64,000 nt of DNA from Szabonella alba (GCF_016765775.1 NZ_JAESVN010000003.1:186001-250000), one strand, 5' to 3'; positions 18,859 through 28,142 are shown, numbered from the stretch's first letter. Program-made: numbers and translations. Notes: generated by a model from the sequence alone, not told the origin.

Positions 18859-21543
18859 TCATTCCGCCGCAGCGCGTTCCAGCCGCAAGGGCAGCGTGAT
18901 GCGGAAGGCCGCCCGCCCCTGCCCCGGCAGATAGCCGATAGTGCCGCCCAGATTGGCCATCACCTCGCGACAGATCGCCAGACCAAGGCCCGCACCCCCG
19001 GCGCGGGTCTGATCGGTCAGCCGCGCGAATTTCTCAAAGATCAGCGTTTGCTGATCCTTGGGGATGCCCGACCCGTTGTCGATGAAATCAATCGTCACCC
19101 GCGCCCCTTTGCGCCGCACATGGATGCGCAGTTCGGGCGCGGCCGCATCGCAGTATTTCCGCGCGTTTGAGATCAGGTTGATGAAAACCTGTGTCAGGCG
19201 GTCACTGTCGGTGCGCAGGAAAATCTCCTCGGATGCCGGATCGCGCTGAATGTCAAAGCGCCGTTCGGGCCTTGTATGCCCCGCCGAGGCCAGCGCACGG
19301 TCGATCATCTCGCGCAGATTGGCCAGCCCGAGATTGAGCTGCACCGTGCCGCTTTCCAGCACTGACAGGTCCAGCAAATCATCCAGAAGCCGCGTCAGGC
19401 GGATCGCCTCTTCATGGATGATCCTGGCATATCCGGTCGCCATGTCGGCGGGCATATCGCCCTCCATCAGGATTTCCGAAAAGGCGCGGATCGAGGTCAT
19501 GGGGGTGCGCAACTCATGGCTGATCTGGCTGAGGAACGCGTCTTTTTGCACCGAAATCTGGGTCAGTTTCTCATTCACCTCGCGCAACTGGCGGGCGGCG
19601 CGGGTCAGTTCCTCCTGCTGTTCCTCCAGCCTTGCGGAATATTCCATGATCTGCGCGGCCTCATTGGCCACCGCCATCAGATCCTCGACCGATACGGCGG
19701 CCCGGCCTGCAAGCTGCGAAATCATCGCATGGGCGGTTGCAGCGCCCACCGACCCCGCCAGCCTGCGCTCAAGCCCCTCGATGAAGGCGGGGGTCGGATC
19801 GGGCAGATAGGCGGCCTTGCCTTGCGCGCGGGCCTGCGCCTCAAAGAAGGCCAGCGCCTCTTCCTCGCCCAGAATGCGCTGCGCCATGACCAAAAGTGCC
19901 TCGGGATCGGCCCCGCCCTGCGCCCAGTTGGGCGCGGCGCTGTCCTCGAACGCATTGACGAAGGCCGCGCCCTGCATCCGTTCGACCGGGCCGGGAAAGG
20001 ACATCAGCGACAGCGCGCAGAACGCCGCCGTGTTGAAGGCCAGCGACCAGAACAGCGCATGGATCAGGGGGTCGATCCCCTCGACACCGAACAGGGCCTG
20101 CGGGCGCAGCCACCCCATGCCGAAGGGTCCCTCGGCCAGCACCCGTGCCGGAATCACCGCATCCGGACCGAAAGAGGGCAAGAACAGCGCATAGGCCCAG
20201 ATCGCGAAACCGATGGTCAGCCCCAGCACAGCCCCCGCCCGAGTAGCACCGCGCCAGAAGAGGCCACCCAGCATGGCGGGCAGTATCTGCGCCACGCCGA
20301 CAAAGGAAATCAGCCCGATCGCCGCCAGCGCCTCGGACCCGCCCGACAGCCGGAAATAGGCATAGCCTAGTCCCAGCACCGCCGCGATGGACAGGCGCCG
20401 CGACAACAGGACCAGCCGCCGCACATCGCCCGAAACCGCCCGGGCCGGGCGCAGCGACAGCCAGAGCGGCATGACGACATGGTTCGACACCATCGTTGAC
20501 AGGGCAATTGCCGCCACAATCACCATCGAGGTGGCCGAGGAAAACCCGCCCAGAAAGGCCAGCATCGCCAGCCCGCCCTGCCCTTGGCTCAGCGGCAGGG
20601 TCAGCACGAAAAGATCGGGGTTTGATCCTTCGGGCATCAGTTCCAGCCCCATCACCGCAATCGGCACGACGAAAAGGCTCATCAGCATCAGATACAGCGG
20701 AAAGGCCCAGCTTGCCGTTGCCAGATGCCGCTCATCACTGTTCTCGACGACCAGAACCTGAAACATGCGCGGCAGGCAGATCACCGCCGCCGCAGACAGC
20801 AGGATCAGCCCCGTCCAGCGGGATGGCTTCATCTGCCATTCCGCGATTTCCGAGGACTGGATCCGCGACAGGATATCGGCAGGCCCCGAGGCCAGCCCCC
20901 AGACAACGAAGATCCCCACCGCCAGCAGCGCCACCAGCTTGACCACCGCCTCGACCGCGATGGCGGTCACGACGCCGGTATGCTGTTCCTTGGCATCAAG
21001 ATTGCGGGTGCCGAACAGGATGGTGAAGGCCGCAAGCCCCCCCGCAACCCAGATCGAGGTGATATCGCGGTCTGGCATGGCCCAGCCATCCGCCGTCGGC
21101 CCGGCAAAGACCCCGAAGGACAGCGTGACCGATTGCAGCTGCAGCGCGATATAGGGCGTTGCCGCGACCACGCAGATCACCGTGACGATGACGCCCAGCA
21201 GGTTTGACTTGCCATACCGGCTGGAAATCAGGTCGGCGATGGAGGTCACGCGCTGCTGGCGCCCGATCCGCACCAGTTTGCGCAAAAGCCACCACCAGCC
21301 GACGAAAACCAGCGTGGGCCCCAGATAGATCGTCAGATATTCCAGCCCCGACCGCGCCGCATAGCCGACCGCGCCGTAAAAGGTCCAGGCCGTGCAATAG
21401 ACCGACAGCGACAGCGTATAGACCAGCGGGGAACGCAGCCAGCGTGCCGCCCCCGCCGCTGCGCGCCGTTCCACCACGAAGGCGACCAGAAACAGAAAGA
21501 TCACATAGGCCAGTGAGGCCAGAACAAGGATGTTGAACGGCAT
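18859..21543 (-). CDS. SLC5-type sodium/solute symporter fused to histidine kinase (CbrA-like)
   Basis: An 894-aa membrane sensor. The N-terminal half (about residues 1-490) is a multi-span sodium:solute symporter-like domain (YLTIYLGPTLVFVGWWW; VTSIADLISSRYGKSN). A linker helix follows, then a HisKA domain with phospho-acceptor His in SQISHELRTPMTSIRAF (about residue 675). The HATPase domain shows N box NLISNARKYCD, G1 DNGSGIPKD and G2 GAGLGLAIC. No receiver domain is attached; the separate response regulator at 21803 is the natural partner. This matches the CbrA class, which couples transport or sensing of a solute to phosphorelay. The ligand cannot be inferred. It overlaps the upstream small gene by one base. 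Confidence 0.92.
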   Translation of the reverse strand: MPFNILVLASLAYVIFLFLVAFVVERRAAAGAARWLRSPLVYTLSLSVYCTAWTFYGAVGYAARSGLEYLTIYLGPTLVFVGWWWLLRKLVRIGRQQRVTSIADLISSRYGKSNLLGVIVTVICVVAATPYIALQLQSVTLSFGVFAGPTADGWAMPDRDITSIWVAGGLAAFTILFGTRNLDAKEQHTGVVTAIAVEAVVKLVALLAVGIFVVWGLASGPADILSRIQSSEIAEWQMKPSRWTGLILLSAAAVICLPRMFQVLVVENSDERHLATASWAFPLYLMLMSLFVVPIAVMGLELMPEGSNPDLFVLTLPLSQGQGGLAMLAFLGGFSSATSMVIVAAIALSTMVSNHVVMPLWLSLRPARAVSGDVRRLVLLSRRLSIAAVLGLGYAYFRLSGGSEALAAIGLISFVGVAQILPAMLGGLFWRGATRAGAVLGLTIGFAIWAYALFLPSFGPDAVIPARVLAEGPFGMGWLRPQALFGVEGIDPLIHALFWSLAFNTAAFCALSLMSFPGPVERMQGAAFVNAFEDSAAPNWAQGGADPEALLVMAQRILGEEEALAFFEAQARAQGKAAYLPDPTPAFIEGLERRLAGSVGAATAHAMISQLAGRAAVSVEDLMAVANEAAQIMEYSARLEEQQEELTRAARQLREVNEKLTQISVQKDAFLSQISHELRTPMTSIRAFSEILMEGDMPADMATGYARIIHEEAIRLTRLLDDLLDLSVLESGTVQLNLGLANLREMIDRALASAGHTRPERRFDIQRDPASEEIFLRTDSDRLTQVFINLISNARKYCDAAAPELRIHVRRKGARVTIDFIDNGSGIPKDQQTLIFEKFARLTDQTRAGGAGLGLAICREVMANLGGTIGYLPGQGRAAFRITLPLRLERAAAE

Positions 21544-21806
21544 CAGCCCTCATCCTCGGTCACGGTCCTTTCGGGTTCATCCCCGCCCAGCCGGGGGGCC
21601 AGCACAGCGGCGGCCAGCACCAGCACGGTCCAGACAACAAAAAGATAGATCACATCCATGCCCGTATCGCGTGCGGTGCTGTCGCTTTTGCCCCACAGCA
21701 TGGGCAGCCAGATCAGAAACGCGCCCACCAGCGGCAACAGCCGTGCGGCATCACGCAGGCGGCGGCGGCGGTAACTGGCGCGGGCCAGAAAAAGCGGAGC
21801 TTTCAC
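21543..21806 (-). CDS. Small two-TM membrane protein next to the symporter-kinase
   Basis: An 87-aa protein with a basic N-terminus (RASYRRRRLRDAARLL) and two hydrophobic spans (LLPLVGAFLIWLPMLWG; VIYLFVVWTVLVLAAAVLA), ending in an acidic tail. It is translationally coupled to both neighbours: it overlaps the response regulator stop by 4 nt and the kinase start by 1 nt. This suggests an accessory subunit of the symporter-like sensor, comparable in position to the small subunits that precede some SLC5 transporters. No domain is firmly recognised. Confidence 0.75.
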   Translation of the reverse strand: MKAPLFLARASYRRRRLRDAARLLPLVGAFLIWLPMLWGKSDSTARDTGMDVIYLFVVWTVLVLAAAVLAPRLGGDEPERTVTEDEG

Positions 21807-22171
21807 GGCGTCACCAGCGACCGGACCGAGGCCAGGATCTCGGCATTGGAAAAGGGTTTGGTGATGAACAGATCCGCGCCTGCGCGTTCGGCGGCCTCGC
21901 GGTCCCGGCCCTGCCCCTTGGCGGTCAGCATCAGGACGGGCAGGTTGGCGGTTTCGGGTTGCGCCCGCAACTGGCTCAGCACCTCGAACCCGCTGGCGCC
22001 GGGCAGCATCACATCAAGGATGAGGACATCAGGCCGCGTCGCATGGACCCGCGCCACGGCATCCTGCCCATTGGCATGGGTTGAGACTTGCCAGCCGTCA
22101 CGATTCAGGATGAAGCGGATCGCCTCGGCGATATGCGGTTCATCCTCGATCAACAGAACATGGCGCCCCAT
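21803..22171 (-). CDS. Single-domain response regulator
   Basis: A 122-aa receiver domain only. The acidic pocket is in LLIEDEPHIAEAI, the phosphorylation Asp in DVLILDVMLPGASG at about residue 53, the Thr in VLMLTAKGQG and the Lys in FITKPFS near residue 104. With no output domain it probably acts as a phosphorelay intermediate or by protein contact. It is the first gene of the regulator, small membrane protein, symporter-kinase operon. The ATG at 22171 follows a purine-rich run (GGAGGGGGACCGGAGG). Confidence 0.93.
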   Translation of the reverse strand: MGRHVLLIEDEPHIAEAIRFILNRDGWQVSTHANGQDAVARVHATRPDVLILDVMLPGASGFEVLSQLRAQPETANLPVLMLTAKGQGRDREAAERAGADLFITKPFSNAEILASVRSLVTP

Positions 22172-22346
22172 TGCCTCCGGTCCCCCTCCCCCAAGCGCGC
22201 CGGGTGCCGCCGCCAAGGACACAGCGCGCCCTCGGGTCACGTCGCGGCCCCGCCCGTCCCGGCAGTTCACCGCAGCCAATCCGGCCCCGCACAATTTATC
22301 CGAGTATCGGCGCAAAGCCGCCAGCTTGTCAAAGGCCGAGGAAGGC

Positions 22347-23636
22347 CTAACCCCGCCCGGCAAGGATGGAGGGTTCGCGCCGCGCCGGACATGCCTCACG
22401 CGGGCAGATCCGGCAGGACGATCCGATGGGCAGCCCCACCCCGCCCGCACCGGGATCCGGGGCAATCAGCATCGCCGCGCGGCGCAGCACCAGCCCGTCA
22501 AACCCGGCCACGGCATCGGGTTCGCAAAAGGCCCGCAGATGAAAGCGCTGCGGCACCAGCCCCGGCAGGTCGGCCAGGGCCGAGACCGGTTCCATCGGAC
22601 GCGCCAGCGCGGTGAACAGCGGCCAGAGCGGGCAGGCCGCCCCGAAACGCGGCAGGGCGAATTCGGGCAGCGGCTTGCGGATCAGCGGCGTGCCCGAGGC
22701 ATCGCAGATCACCAGCCCCTCAACCGCGCCGTCCCGAAAGGCGATGCGCCGGAAGACCGCCAGAACCCCGACCCCGAACCGTCGCGCCAGCCGGATCGGA
22801 TCGCCGCCTTCGCCGGCCAGCGCCGGTTCGAACTCGGCCAGCGGCATGCGGGCCGCGTCATCTTCCAGCACGCGCAGCCAGTCGCCCGCCAGTGACCGCG
22901 CCGCCCCCGAGGCCAGCGCCGCAATCGCCGGATGCAGCGCGGCAGGCCCGGCCGCGCCCGGTTCCAGTTCCGGCAGATGCCAGCCGCGCGCGGCGAGCCA
23001 GCCCTCGACCTCATCCTGCGGGGCGGCGGCCAGCGCATCCTGCGCGCGTTCCTCGGACCCGTCGAGATAGGCCACCAGCACCTCGGCGCCCGAGGCCAGC
23101 CTTTCGCTGTCAGCATGCAGATTGGCATGGAACCGTGCGCGCCATTCGGCCTCGATATCCTCGGTCTCGGCCAGAATTGCCGCAGTCGAGCGCACCGAAC
23201 TCAGCGCGCTGAGCACTTCATGCAGGGCGGCGGACAGATGCGGATCATGGCCCAGCCGGTCATTAAGCAGAAAGACCGTGCGCTCCAGCTGCCCCAACCG
23301 GCGATGCTGGGCGCGCAGCAGATCGGCCCAGCCGGGAAACCGGCCCAGAAAATCCTCGATCCGGTCCATTTCGACCGGGCTGTCCTGCATGCCTGCCGCC
23401 GCGCGCAGATCCTCGATCCGCCGCCGGTCCGTGCCGTCACCCAGTTCCGCCAGATCAACGCCAAGCGCCCCGGCCAGCCGTTCCAGCACGGGCGGCGTGA
23501 TGCGGCGGCGGTTATGCTCGATCAGGTTTAGAAATGACGGCGAGATCCCCGCTGCCCGCGCCAGATCGGCCTGTCGCAGCCCCAGCGCCAGCCGCCGCTC
23601 ACGCAGCCTTGTGCCGGACAGTCCCGATAGCGCCAT
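22347..23636 (-). CDS. XRE-family regulator with ScfR-type short-chain acyl-CoA regulator domain
   Basis: A 429-aa transcription factor. The HTH_3 domain occupies about residues 10-65 (LGLRQADLARAAGISPSFLN then LIEHNRRRITPPVLERLA). The long C-terminal region ends in GSSCRICPREACPARREPSIL, the Cys-rich signature of the DUF2083/ScfR group (RamB and related regulators of acetate, propionate and glyoxylate metabolism). The ATG at 23636 has GAGGA 6 nt upstream and is preferred over the ATG at 23642. It is upstream of, but probably not co-transcribed with, the response regulator gene (175-nt gap). It could plausibly control the distant malate synthase, which is inference only. Confidence 0.87.
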   Translation of the reverse strand: MALSGLSGTRLRERRLALGLRQADLARAAGISPSFLNLIEHNRRRITPPVLERLAGALGVDLAELGDGTDRRRIEDLRAAAGMQDSPVEMDRIEDFLGRFPGWADLLRAQHRRLGQLERTVFLLNDRLGHDPHLSAALHEVLSALSSVRSTAAILAETEDIEAEWRARFHANLHADSERLASGAEVLVAYLDGSEERAQDALAAAPQDEVEGWLAARGWHLPELEPGAAGPAALHPAIAALASGAARSLAGDWLRVLEDDAARMPLAEFEPALAGEGGDPIRLARRFGVGVLAVFRRIAFRDGAVEGLVICDASGTPLIRKPLPEFALPRFGAACPLWPLFTALARPMEPVSALADLPGLVPQRFHLRAFCEPDAVAGFDGLVLRRAAMLIAPDPGAGGVGLPIGSSCRICPREACPARREPSILAGRG

Positions 23637-23767
23637 GCCCATTCCTCATGTCGAGCGGTCGATTTACAAGATGATGCAAATTGTCAACGAGCCTGTAAAT
23701 CCGGGGATCCGTAAATCCGGCTTTTTCTGTCCGCAAATATCCTCGGAGGGGGTGTCCCGGAACGGGA

Positions 23768-23791
23768 CGGGGGAGGCAGACAGCCTCCCCC
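23768..23791 (-). terminator. Hairpin at the end of the pyrimidine/ABC operon
   Basis: GGGGGAGGC-AGACA-GCCTCCCCC inverted repeat 33 nt past the stop of the substrate-binding-protein gene. It is part of a recurrent intergenic element described in the findings. Confidence 0.6.
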
Positions 23792-23823
23792 TTGCAATGC
23801 CGGCTTTTGAGCCGCCTCGCCGT

Positions 23824-24804
23824 TTATTCCAGCGCCTTGTCGGTGATGGCCAGCGTATAGGCCCCTTCCGGCGCTTGCGAGATGACCGGGTCCGACCCGC
23901 CCGCCAGCAGGGTTGCAACGGTGCGTTCATAATCGGCCACATCCAGCGCGCCGTTCGAACCGGCGGTCAGCTTGGCCACCTCGCCCATCATGCGTTTCTG
24001 ATGGCTTTCGGTCTGCGCGCCGGTCTCGTCATTGTCCAGCACGATCTCGGCCGCCTCATCCGGGTTTTCCTCGGCATATTTCCAGCCTTTCATCGAAGCG
24101 CGGACAAACTTGACCATCTTCTCTTCAAAGGCCGGATCGGCAAGATTGGCCTCAAGCGCGTAAAGCCCGTCCTCCAGCGTGGCGACGCCCTGATCCTCAT
24201 ATTTGAAGGTCACCAGATCATCCTCGGCGATGCCCGCATCAATGACCTGCCAATATTCGTTATAGGTCATGGTCGAGATGCAGGCCGCCTGTTTCTGCAA
24301 CAGCGGATCGACGTTGAAGCCCTGTTTCAGAACCTCGACCCCCTCGGCGCCACCAGTGGTTGGGATGCCCAGCGTGCCCATCCAACTCAGGAACGGATAT
24401 TCATTGCCGAAGAACCAGACCCCCAGCGTCTTGCCCTTGAAATCCTCGGGGCCGGTCACGCCGGTTTCCTTCAGGCAGGTCAGCATCATGCCCGATGACT
24501 TGAAGGGCTGGGCGATATTGACGACCGGCGCGCCCTGTTCCCGCGCGGCCAGTGCGGATGGCATCCAGTCGACCATGACATCGGCGCCGCCGCCCATCAG
24601 AACCTGCACCGGGGCGACATCCGGGCCACCCGGCTTGATGGTGACATTCAGGCCCTCTTCGTCATAGAACCCCTTTTCCAGCGCGACATAATAGCCCGCG
24701 AATTGTGCCTGCGTCACCCATTTGAGCTGCAGCGTCACATCCTCGGCCGATGCCGCCCCTGTCAGCGCCAGAACCGACGCGGCCGAAAGCATCCATTTCT
24801 TCAT
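23824..24804 (-). CDS. NMT1/THI5-like ABC transporter substrate-binding protein
   Basis: Periplasmic binding protein of 326 aa with a Sec signal peptide (MKKWMLSAASVLALTGAASA). The NMT1/THI5 fold begins at DVTLQLKWVTQAQFAGYYVA, and the typical GGADVMVDWMPSALAAREQG and VWFFGNEYPFLSWM follow. GGAGGT lies 6 nt before the ATG at 24804, so this start is chosen over the ATG at 24810. It is the last gene of an eight-gene minus-strand cluster with two permeases, an ATPase, a dihydropyrimidinase and a carbamoylase. Context suggests uptake of a pyrimidine, dihydropyrimidine or hydantoin; the family also binds thiamine precursors, so ligand identity is open. Confidence 0.9.
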   Translation of the reverse strand: MKKWMLSAASVLALTGAASAEDVTLQLKWVTQAQFAGYYVALEKGFYDEEGLNVTIKPGGPDVAPVQVLMGGGADVMVDWMPSALAAREQGAPVVNIAQPFKSSGMMLTCLKETGVTGPEDFKGKTLGVWFFGNEYPFLSWMGTLGIPTTGGAEGVEVLKQGFNVDPLLQKQAACISTMTYNEYWQVIDAGIAEDDLVTFKYEDQGVATLEDGLYALEANLADPAFEEKMVKFVRASMKGWKYAEENPDEAAEIVLDNDETGAQTESHQKRMMGEVAKLTAGSNGALDVADYERTVATLLAGGSDPVISQAPEGAYTLAITDKALE

Positions 24805-24832
24805 CGTCATACCTCCATGTCGGGCCGCCTTT

Positions 24833-25936
24833 TCAACGGCCTCGTTGTGACGGGTGCCAGAAAGTCACCCCTTTCTCCACCACCGCGACGACGGCATAGA
24901 AGGCCGACCCCGCCAGTGCCGCCACCGCAATCTCGGACCAGACCATGTCAAGGCCAAGCCGCCCCACCTCGGTCGAAATGCGGAATCCCATGCCTTGCGT
25001 CGGGCTGCCGAAAAACTCGGCAACGATGGCCCCGATCAGCGCAAGTGTCGTGCAGATCTTCAACCCGTTGAAGATGAAGGGCATCGCAGCGGGCAGACGC
25101 AGTTTCCACAGCGACTGCCAATAGCCCGCGCCATAGGTGGCCATCAGGTCGCGCTGCATCGCATCGGACGCCTTCAGCCCCTCGACCGTGTTGACCAGCA
25201 TCGGAAAGAACACCATGACCACGACCACCGCCGCCTTTGATTGCCAGTCGAACCCGAACCACATCACAAGGATCGGCGCGATGCCGACAATCGGCAGGGC
25301 GGCGACGAAATTGCCCACCGGCAACAGGCCCCGCTGCAGAAAGGTTGAACGGTCCACCGCCACCGCTGCCAGCACCGCCGCGCCGCAGCCCATGACATAG
25401 CCCGACAGCGCGCCCTTCACCACGGTCTGTACGAAATCACCCCAAAGCACCGGCAGGCTGGTGGCAAAGCGTGCGGCAATGGCACTTGGCGGCGGCAGGA
25501 TCACCGGGGAAACGCCAAGGATCGCCACCAGCGCCTCCCACAGCCAAAGGATCGTCGCGCCGAAGATCAGCGGGATCGCCACCGCCAGCACCCGGCGCAG
25601 CAGCGGCGATGCGGGCGCCAGTGCCGCCAGCGATTCCACGGCCAGCCACAGCAGCAGCCAGACCAGCAGAACAGGCAGCAGTCCCCGCAACATGGGCAGC
25701 GTCCCGGCCTCATCGGGAAGGGGGGCGAAAGTGACAAGCCCCGGCCCCGCCATCACCGCCAAGGCCGCAAGGGCAACGATCAGCCCGCCCTTCGCGCTGC
25801 GGATCAGCGCCAGCGCCGGAACCAGCGCCAGAAAGACGGGAACGGCCACCACGTCATGCAACGGCAGGGCCAGTGCCGCCAACCCCAGCGCCACCAGCGC
25901 CGCAATGATGCGCAGCAGGATCGCAGGCCCCTTCAT
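24833..25936 (-). CDS. ABC transporter permease (NMT1-type system)
   Basis: A 367-aa inner-membrane permease. An unusually long, hydrophobic N-terminal region (about residues 1-135, several extra spans) precedes a standard BPD_transp_1 domain. The EAA loop is visible in VEGLKASDAMQRDLMATYGA. It overlaps the other permease by 4 nt (ATGA) and is followed after 28 nt by the binding protein. The extra N-terminal spans distinguish it from the 297-aa partner and from typical 250-270-aa SsuC/ThiX-type permeases. Confidence 0.92.
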   Translation of the reverse strand: MKGPAILLRIIAALVALGLAALALPLHDVVAVPVFLALVPALALIRSAKGGLIVALAALAVMAGPGLVTFAPLPDEAGTLPMLRGLLPVLLVWLLLWLAVESLAALAPASPLLRRVLAVAIPLIFGATILWLWEALVAILGVSPVILPPPSAIAARFATSLPVLWGDFVQTVVKGALSGYVMGCGAAVLAAVAVDRSTFLQRGLLPVGNFVAALPIVGIAPILVMWFGFDWQSKAAVVVVMVFFPMLVNTVEGLKASDAMQRDLMATYGAGYWQSLWKLRLPAAMPFIFNGLKICTTLALIGAIVAEFFGSPTQGMGFRISTEVGRLGLDMVWSEIAVAALAGSAFYAVVAVVEKGVTFWHPSQRGR

Positions 25937-26826
25937 CGTGCCATCCCCATCCGCCGCAGGGTGACGCGCTGCACCATGCCCACCGCGCCCACCATCGCCG
26001 CCGCCAGCAATGCCGCCGCAATCAGCGTGGCCCAGATCTGGATCGTCTGCCCGTAATAGCTGCCCGCCAGCAGCCGCGTGCCCAGACCCGCTCCGCCAAG
26101 GGGCAGTTCCGCGACAATCGTGCCCACCAGAGAGGCCGCAACCCCCACCTTCAGCGAGGCAAAAAGATAGGGCATCGAGGCTGGAAAGCGCAGCTTGCCC
26201 AGCCCCTGCATGGCCCCGGCATTATAGGTGCGCAACAGATCCGTCTGCATCGCATCGGGGCTGCGCAGGCCTTTGACCATGCCGACGACGACAGGAAAAA
26301 AGCTCAGATAGGCCGCGATCACCGCCTTGGGCAGCACCCCTGACACACCCACCGAATTCAGCACGACAATGATCATAGGCGCGATGGCGACAATGGGAAT
26401 GGTCTGGCTGGCAATCGCCCAGGGCATCACGCCCCGGTCCATCGCGCGGTTATGTACGATGCCGATGGCCAGCAGAATGCCGAATCCCGCCCCGATCAGG
26501 AAACCAAGCCCGGTCGCACTCAGCGTGACCAGCGCATGATAGACCAGACTGCGGTTCGAAAGGCTGCCCGATTGCACGATGCCGCGCCTCCCCTCGACCT
26601 CCTCAGTCCAGGTCAGGCGCCAGAATTCCAGCGCCACCTGATGCGGCGCGGGCAGCACGGGCCGTTCCTGCCGCATCGCATCAACGGCAATCTCGGACCA
26701 GCCGATCTCCACCCCCGCCCGCGCCGCCTGATCCCGCGCCCATTGCGCATTCATCCCCACGGCGGCGACATACCAGATCAGCAGGATCGCCGCGATAACG
26801 GTCAGAACCGGCAGGACCGATCTCAT
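25933..26826 (-). CDS. ABC transporter permease (NMT1-type system)
   Basis: A 297-aa permease with an N-terminal span (LPVLTVIAAILLIWYVAAVG), a periplasmic segment and a BPD_transp_1 domain. The EAA motif lies in VKGLRSPDAMQTDLLRTYNA. It forms the heterodimeric channel with the 367-aa permease. A 102-nt gap containing an intergenic hairpin element separates it from the ATPase gene upstream, the only sizeable gap between the transporter genes. Confidence 0.92.
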   Translation of the reverse strand: MRSVLPVLTVIAAILLIWYVAAVGMNAQWARDQAARAGVEIGWSEIAVDAMRQERPVLPAPHQVALEFWRLTWTEEVEGRRGIVQSGSLSNRSLVYHALVTLSATGLGFLIGAGFGILLAIGIVHNRAMDRGVMPWAIASQTIPIVAIAPMIIVVLNSVGVSGVLPKAVIAAYLSFFPVVVGMVKGLRSPDAMQTDLLRTYNAGAMQGLGKLRFPASMPYLFASLKVGVAASLVGTIVAELPLGGAGLGTRLLAGSYYGQTIQIWATLIAAALLAAAMVGAVGMVQRVTLRRMGMAR

Positions 26827-26887
26827 CGCGTCCTCCGTTCATCTTGGCGCAAATACCTTCGGGGGGGAATTGGCCCGCAAGGGCCAA

Positions 26888-26907
26888 GGGGGGGCAGACA
26901 GCCCCCC
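26888..26907 (-). repeat. Hairpin inside the ABC gene cluster
   Basis: GGGGGG-CAGACA-GCCCCCC-type inverted repeat between the ATPase and permease genes, preceded by an AAATACCTTCGGGGG block (26850-26865). Same design as the element at 23768; it could cause partial termination or stabilise the upstream mRNA. Confidence 0.55.
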
Positions 26908-26928
26908 TTCCCTGGGTCAAAGCGAGGC

Positions 26929-27720
26929 TCAGACTCCATCGCCATGCCCCGCCCGCAAGCCGTCCCGCACCCGATGCGCGATCTCGATGAAGTCCCGGCT
27001 GTCGCGGATCTCCAGCGGGCGTTCCTTCGGCAGCGGGCTGTCGATGATATCCGTGATGCGTCCGGGTCGCGGGCTCATCACCACGATCTTCGTGGACAGA
27101 TAAACCGCCTCGGGGATTGAATGGGTGACGAAACCGATCGTCTTTTCCGTCCGCGCCCACAGCTTCAGCACTTCCTCATTCAGCCGGTCGCGCACGATCT
27201 CATCCAGCGCGCCGAAGGGTTCATCCATCAAGAGGATATCTGCGTCAAAAGCCAGCGCGCGGGCGATACTGGCGCGCTGCTGCATACCGCCGGACAATTG
27301 CCAGGGATATTTCTTGCCGAAACCCGACAGTTCCACCAGTTCCAGCACCCGCTCAACCCGGTCTTTCTGCTCGGCCCGGGAATAGCCCATGATCTCCAGC
27401 GGCAGGCGGATATTGCCTGCGATCGTGCGCCAAGGATATAACCCCGCCGCCTGAAAAACATAGCCATAGGCGCGCTTCTGCCGGGCCTCATCCGGGGTCA
27501 TGCCATTGACGGTCAGCGTCCCGCCCGTCGGATATTCCAGCGCCGCGATGGAGCGCAGCAAGGTTGTCTTGCCACAGCCGGACGGCCCGATGAAGCTGAC
27601 GAAATCGCCGCGATTGATGGTCAGGTTCACGTCTTTGAGCGCATGGACGGGGCCATCCGCCGTCTGGAAGGTCAGGCTGACATCGCGGGCTTCGATGACC
27701 GCGTCATTTCCTGCGGTCAT
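26929..27720 (-). CDS. ABC transporter ATP-binding protein (NMT1-type system)
   Basis: A 263-aa nitrate/sulfonate/taurine-type ABC ATPase. Walker A GPSGCGKTTLL is at about residues 47-57, the Q loop at YVFQAAGLYPWRT, signature LSGGMQQRASIARAL, Walker B ILLMDEPFGALDE and the H loop at FVTHSIPEA. The ATG at 27720 overlaps the VOC gene stop by 4 nt (ATGA), which fixes the start and shows coupling to the catabolic genes. Confidence 0.94.
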   Translation of the reverse strand: MTAGNDAVIEARDVSLTFQTADGPVHALKDVNLTINRGDFVSFIGPSGCGKTTLLRSIAALEYPTGGTLTVNGMTPDEARQKRAYGYVFQAAGLYPWRTIAGNIRLPLEIMGYSRAEQKDRVERVLELVELSGFGKKYPWQLSGGMQQRASIARALAFDADILLMDEPFGALDEIVRDRLNEEVLKLWARTEKTIGFVTHSIPEAVYLSTKIVVMSPRPGRITDIIDSPLPKERPLEIRDSRDFIEIAHRVRDGLRAGHGDGV

Positions 27721-28142
27721 TCCGCGATCCCCCACAGCTTCGGTGAGGTGAATTCGACCGAATTGCCCGCCGGATCACGAACATAGACCGATCTTACGCC
27801 ATTGGGCCAATCGAAATCGGCCTCGATTGCGATCCCCGAGTCGCGCAGATGACCAACCCAGTCCTGCAGCCCGGATTCTGCGAGCGCCAGACAGACATGG
27901 CCCGCCCCGACCGCGCCATGCGGCGGCACAGGCAGCGCATCAGGGGCTGGCGGCACTTGCGTGGCCTCGGCCCGGAACAGGAGCAGCACGGTCTGCCCGC
28001 AGCGGAAGAACACATGCCGCCCCTCCTGCGCCACGATCTCGTCAAGTCCCAGCACCCCGCCGTAGAAGGCGCGCGCAGCCTCCAGATCCCCGACATAAAG
28101 CGAGGCTTCCAGAATGCCCGAAAGGTCGGAATTCGGCGCCAT
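27717..28142 (-). CDS. VOC/glyoxalase-fold protein in the pyrimidine operon
   Basis: A 141-aa vicinal-oxygen-chelate protein: ILEASLYVGDLEAARAFYGG at the N-terminus and VYVRDPAGNSVEFTSPKLW at the C-terminus. Candidate metal ligands are His in GAGHVCLAL and Glu in SVEFTS. It starts at the hydA stop (TGATG overlap) and overlaps the ATPase gene, so it is embedded in the operon. Substrate unknown; isomerase, ring-opening or protective roles are all possible. Confidence 0.85.
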   Translation of the reverse strand: MAPNSDLSGILEASLYVGDLEAARAFYGGVLGLDEIVAQEGRHVFFRCGQTVLLLFRAEATQVPPAPDALPVPPHGAVGAGHVCLALAESGLQDWVGHLRDSGIAIEADFDWPNGVRSVYVRDPAGNSVEFTSPKLWGIAE

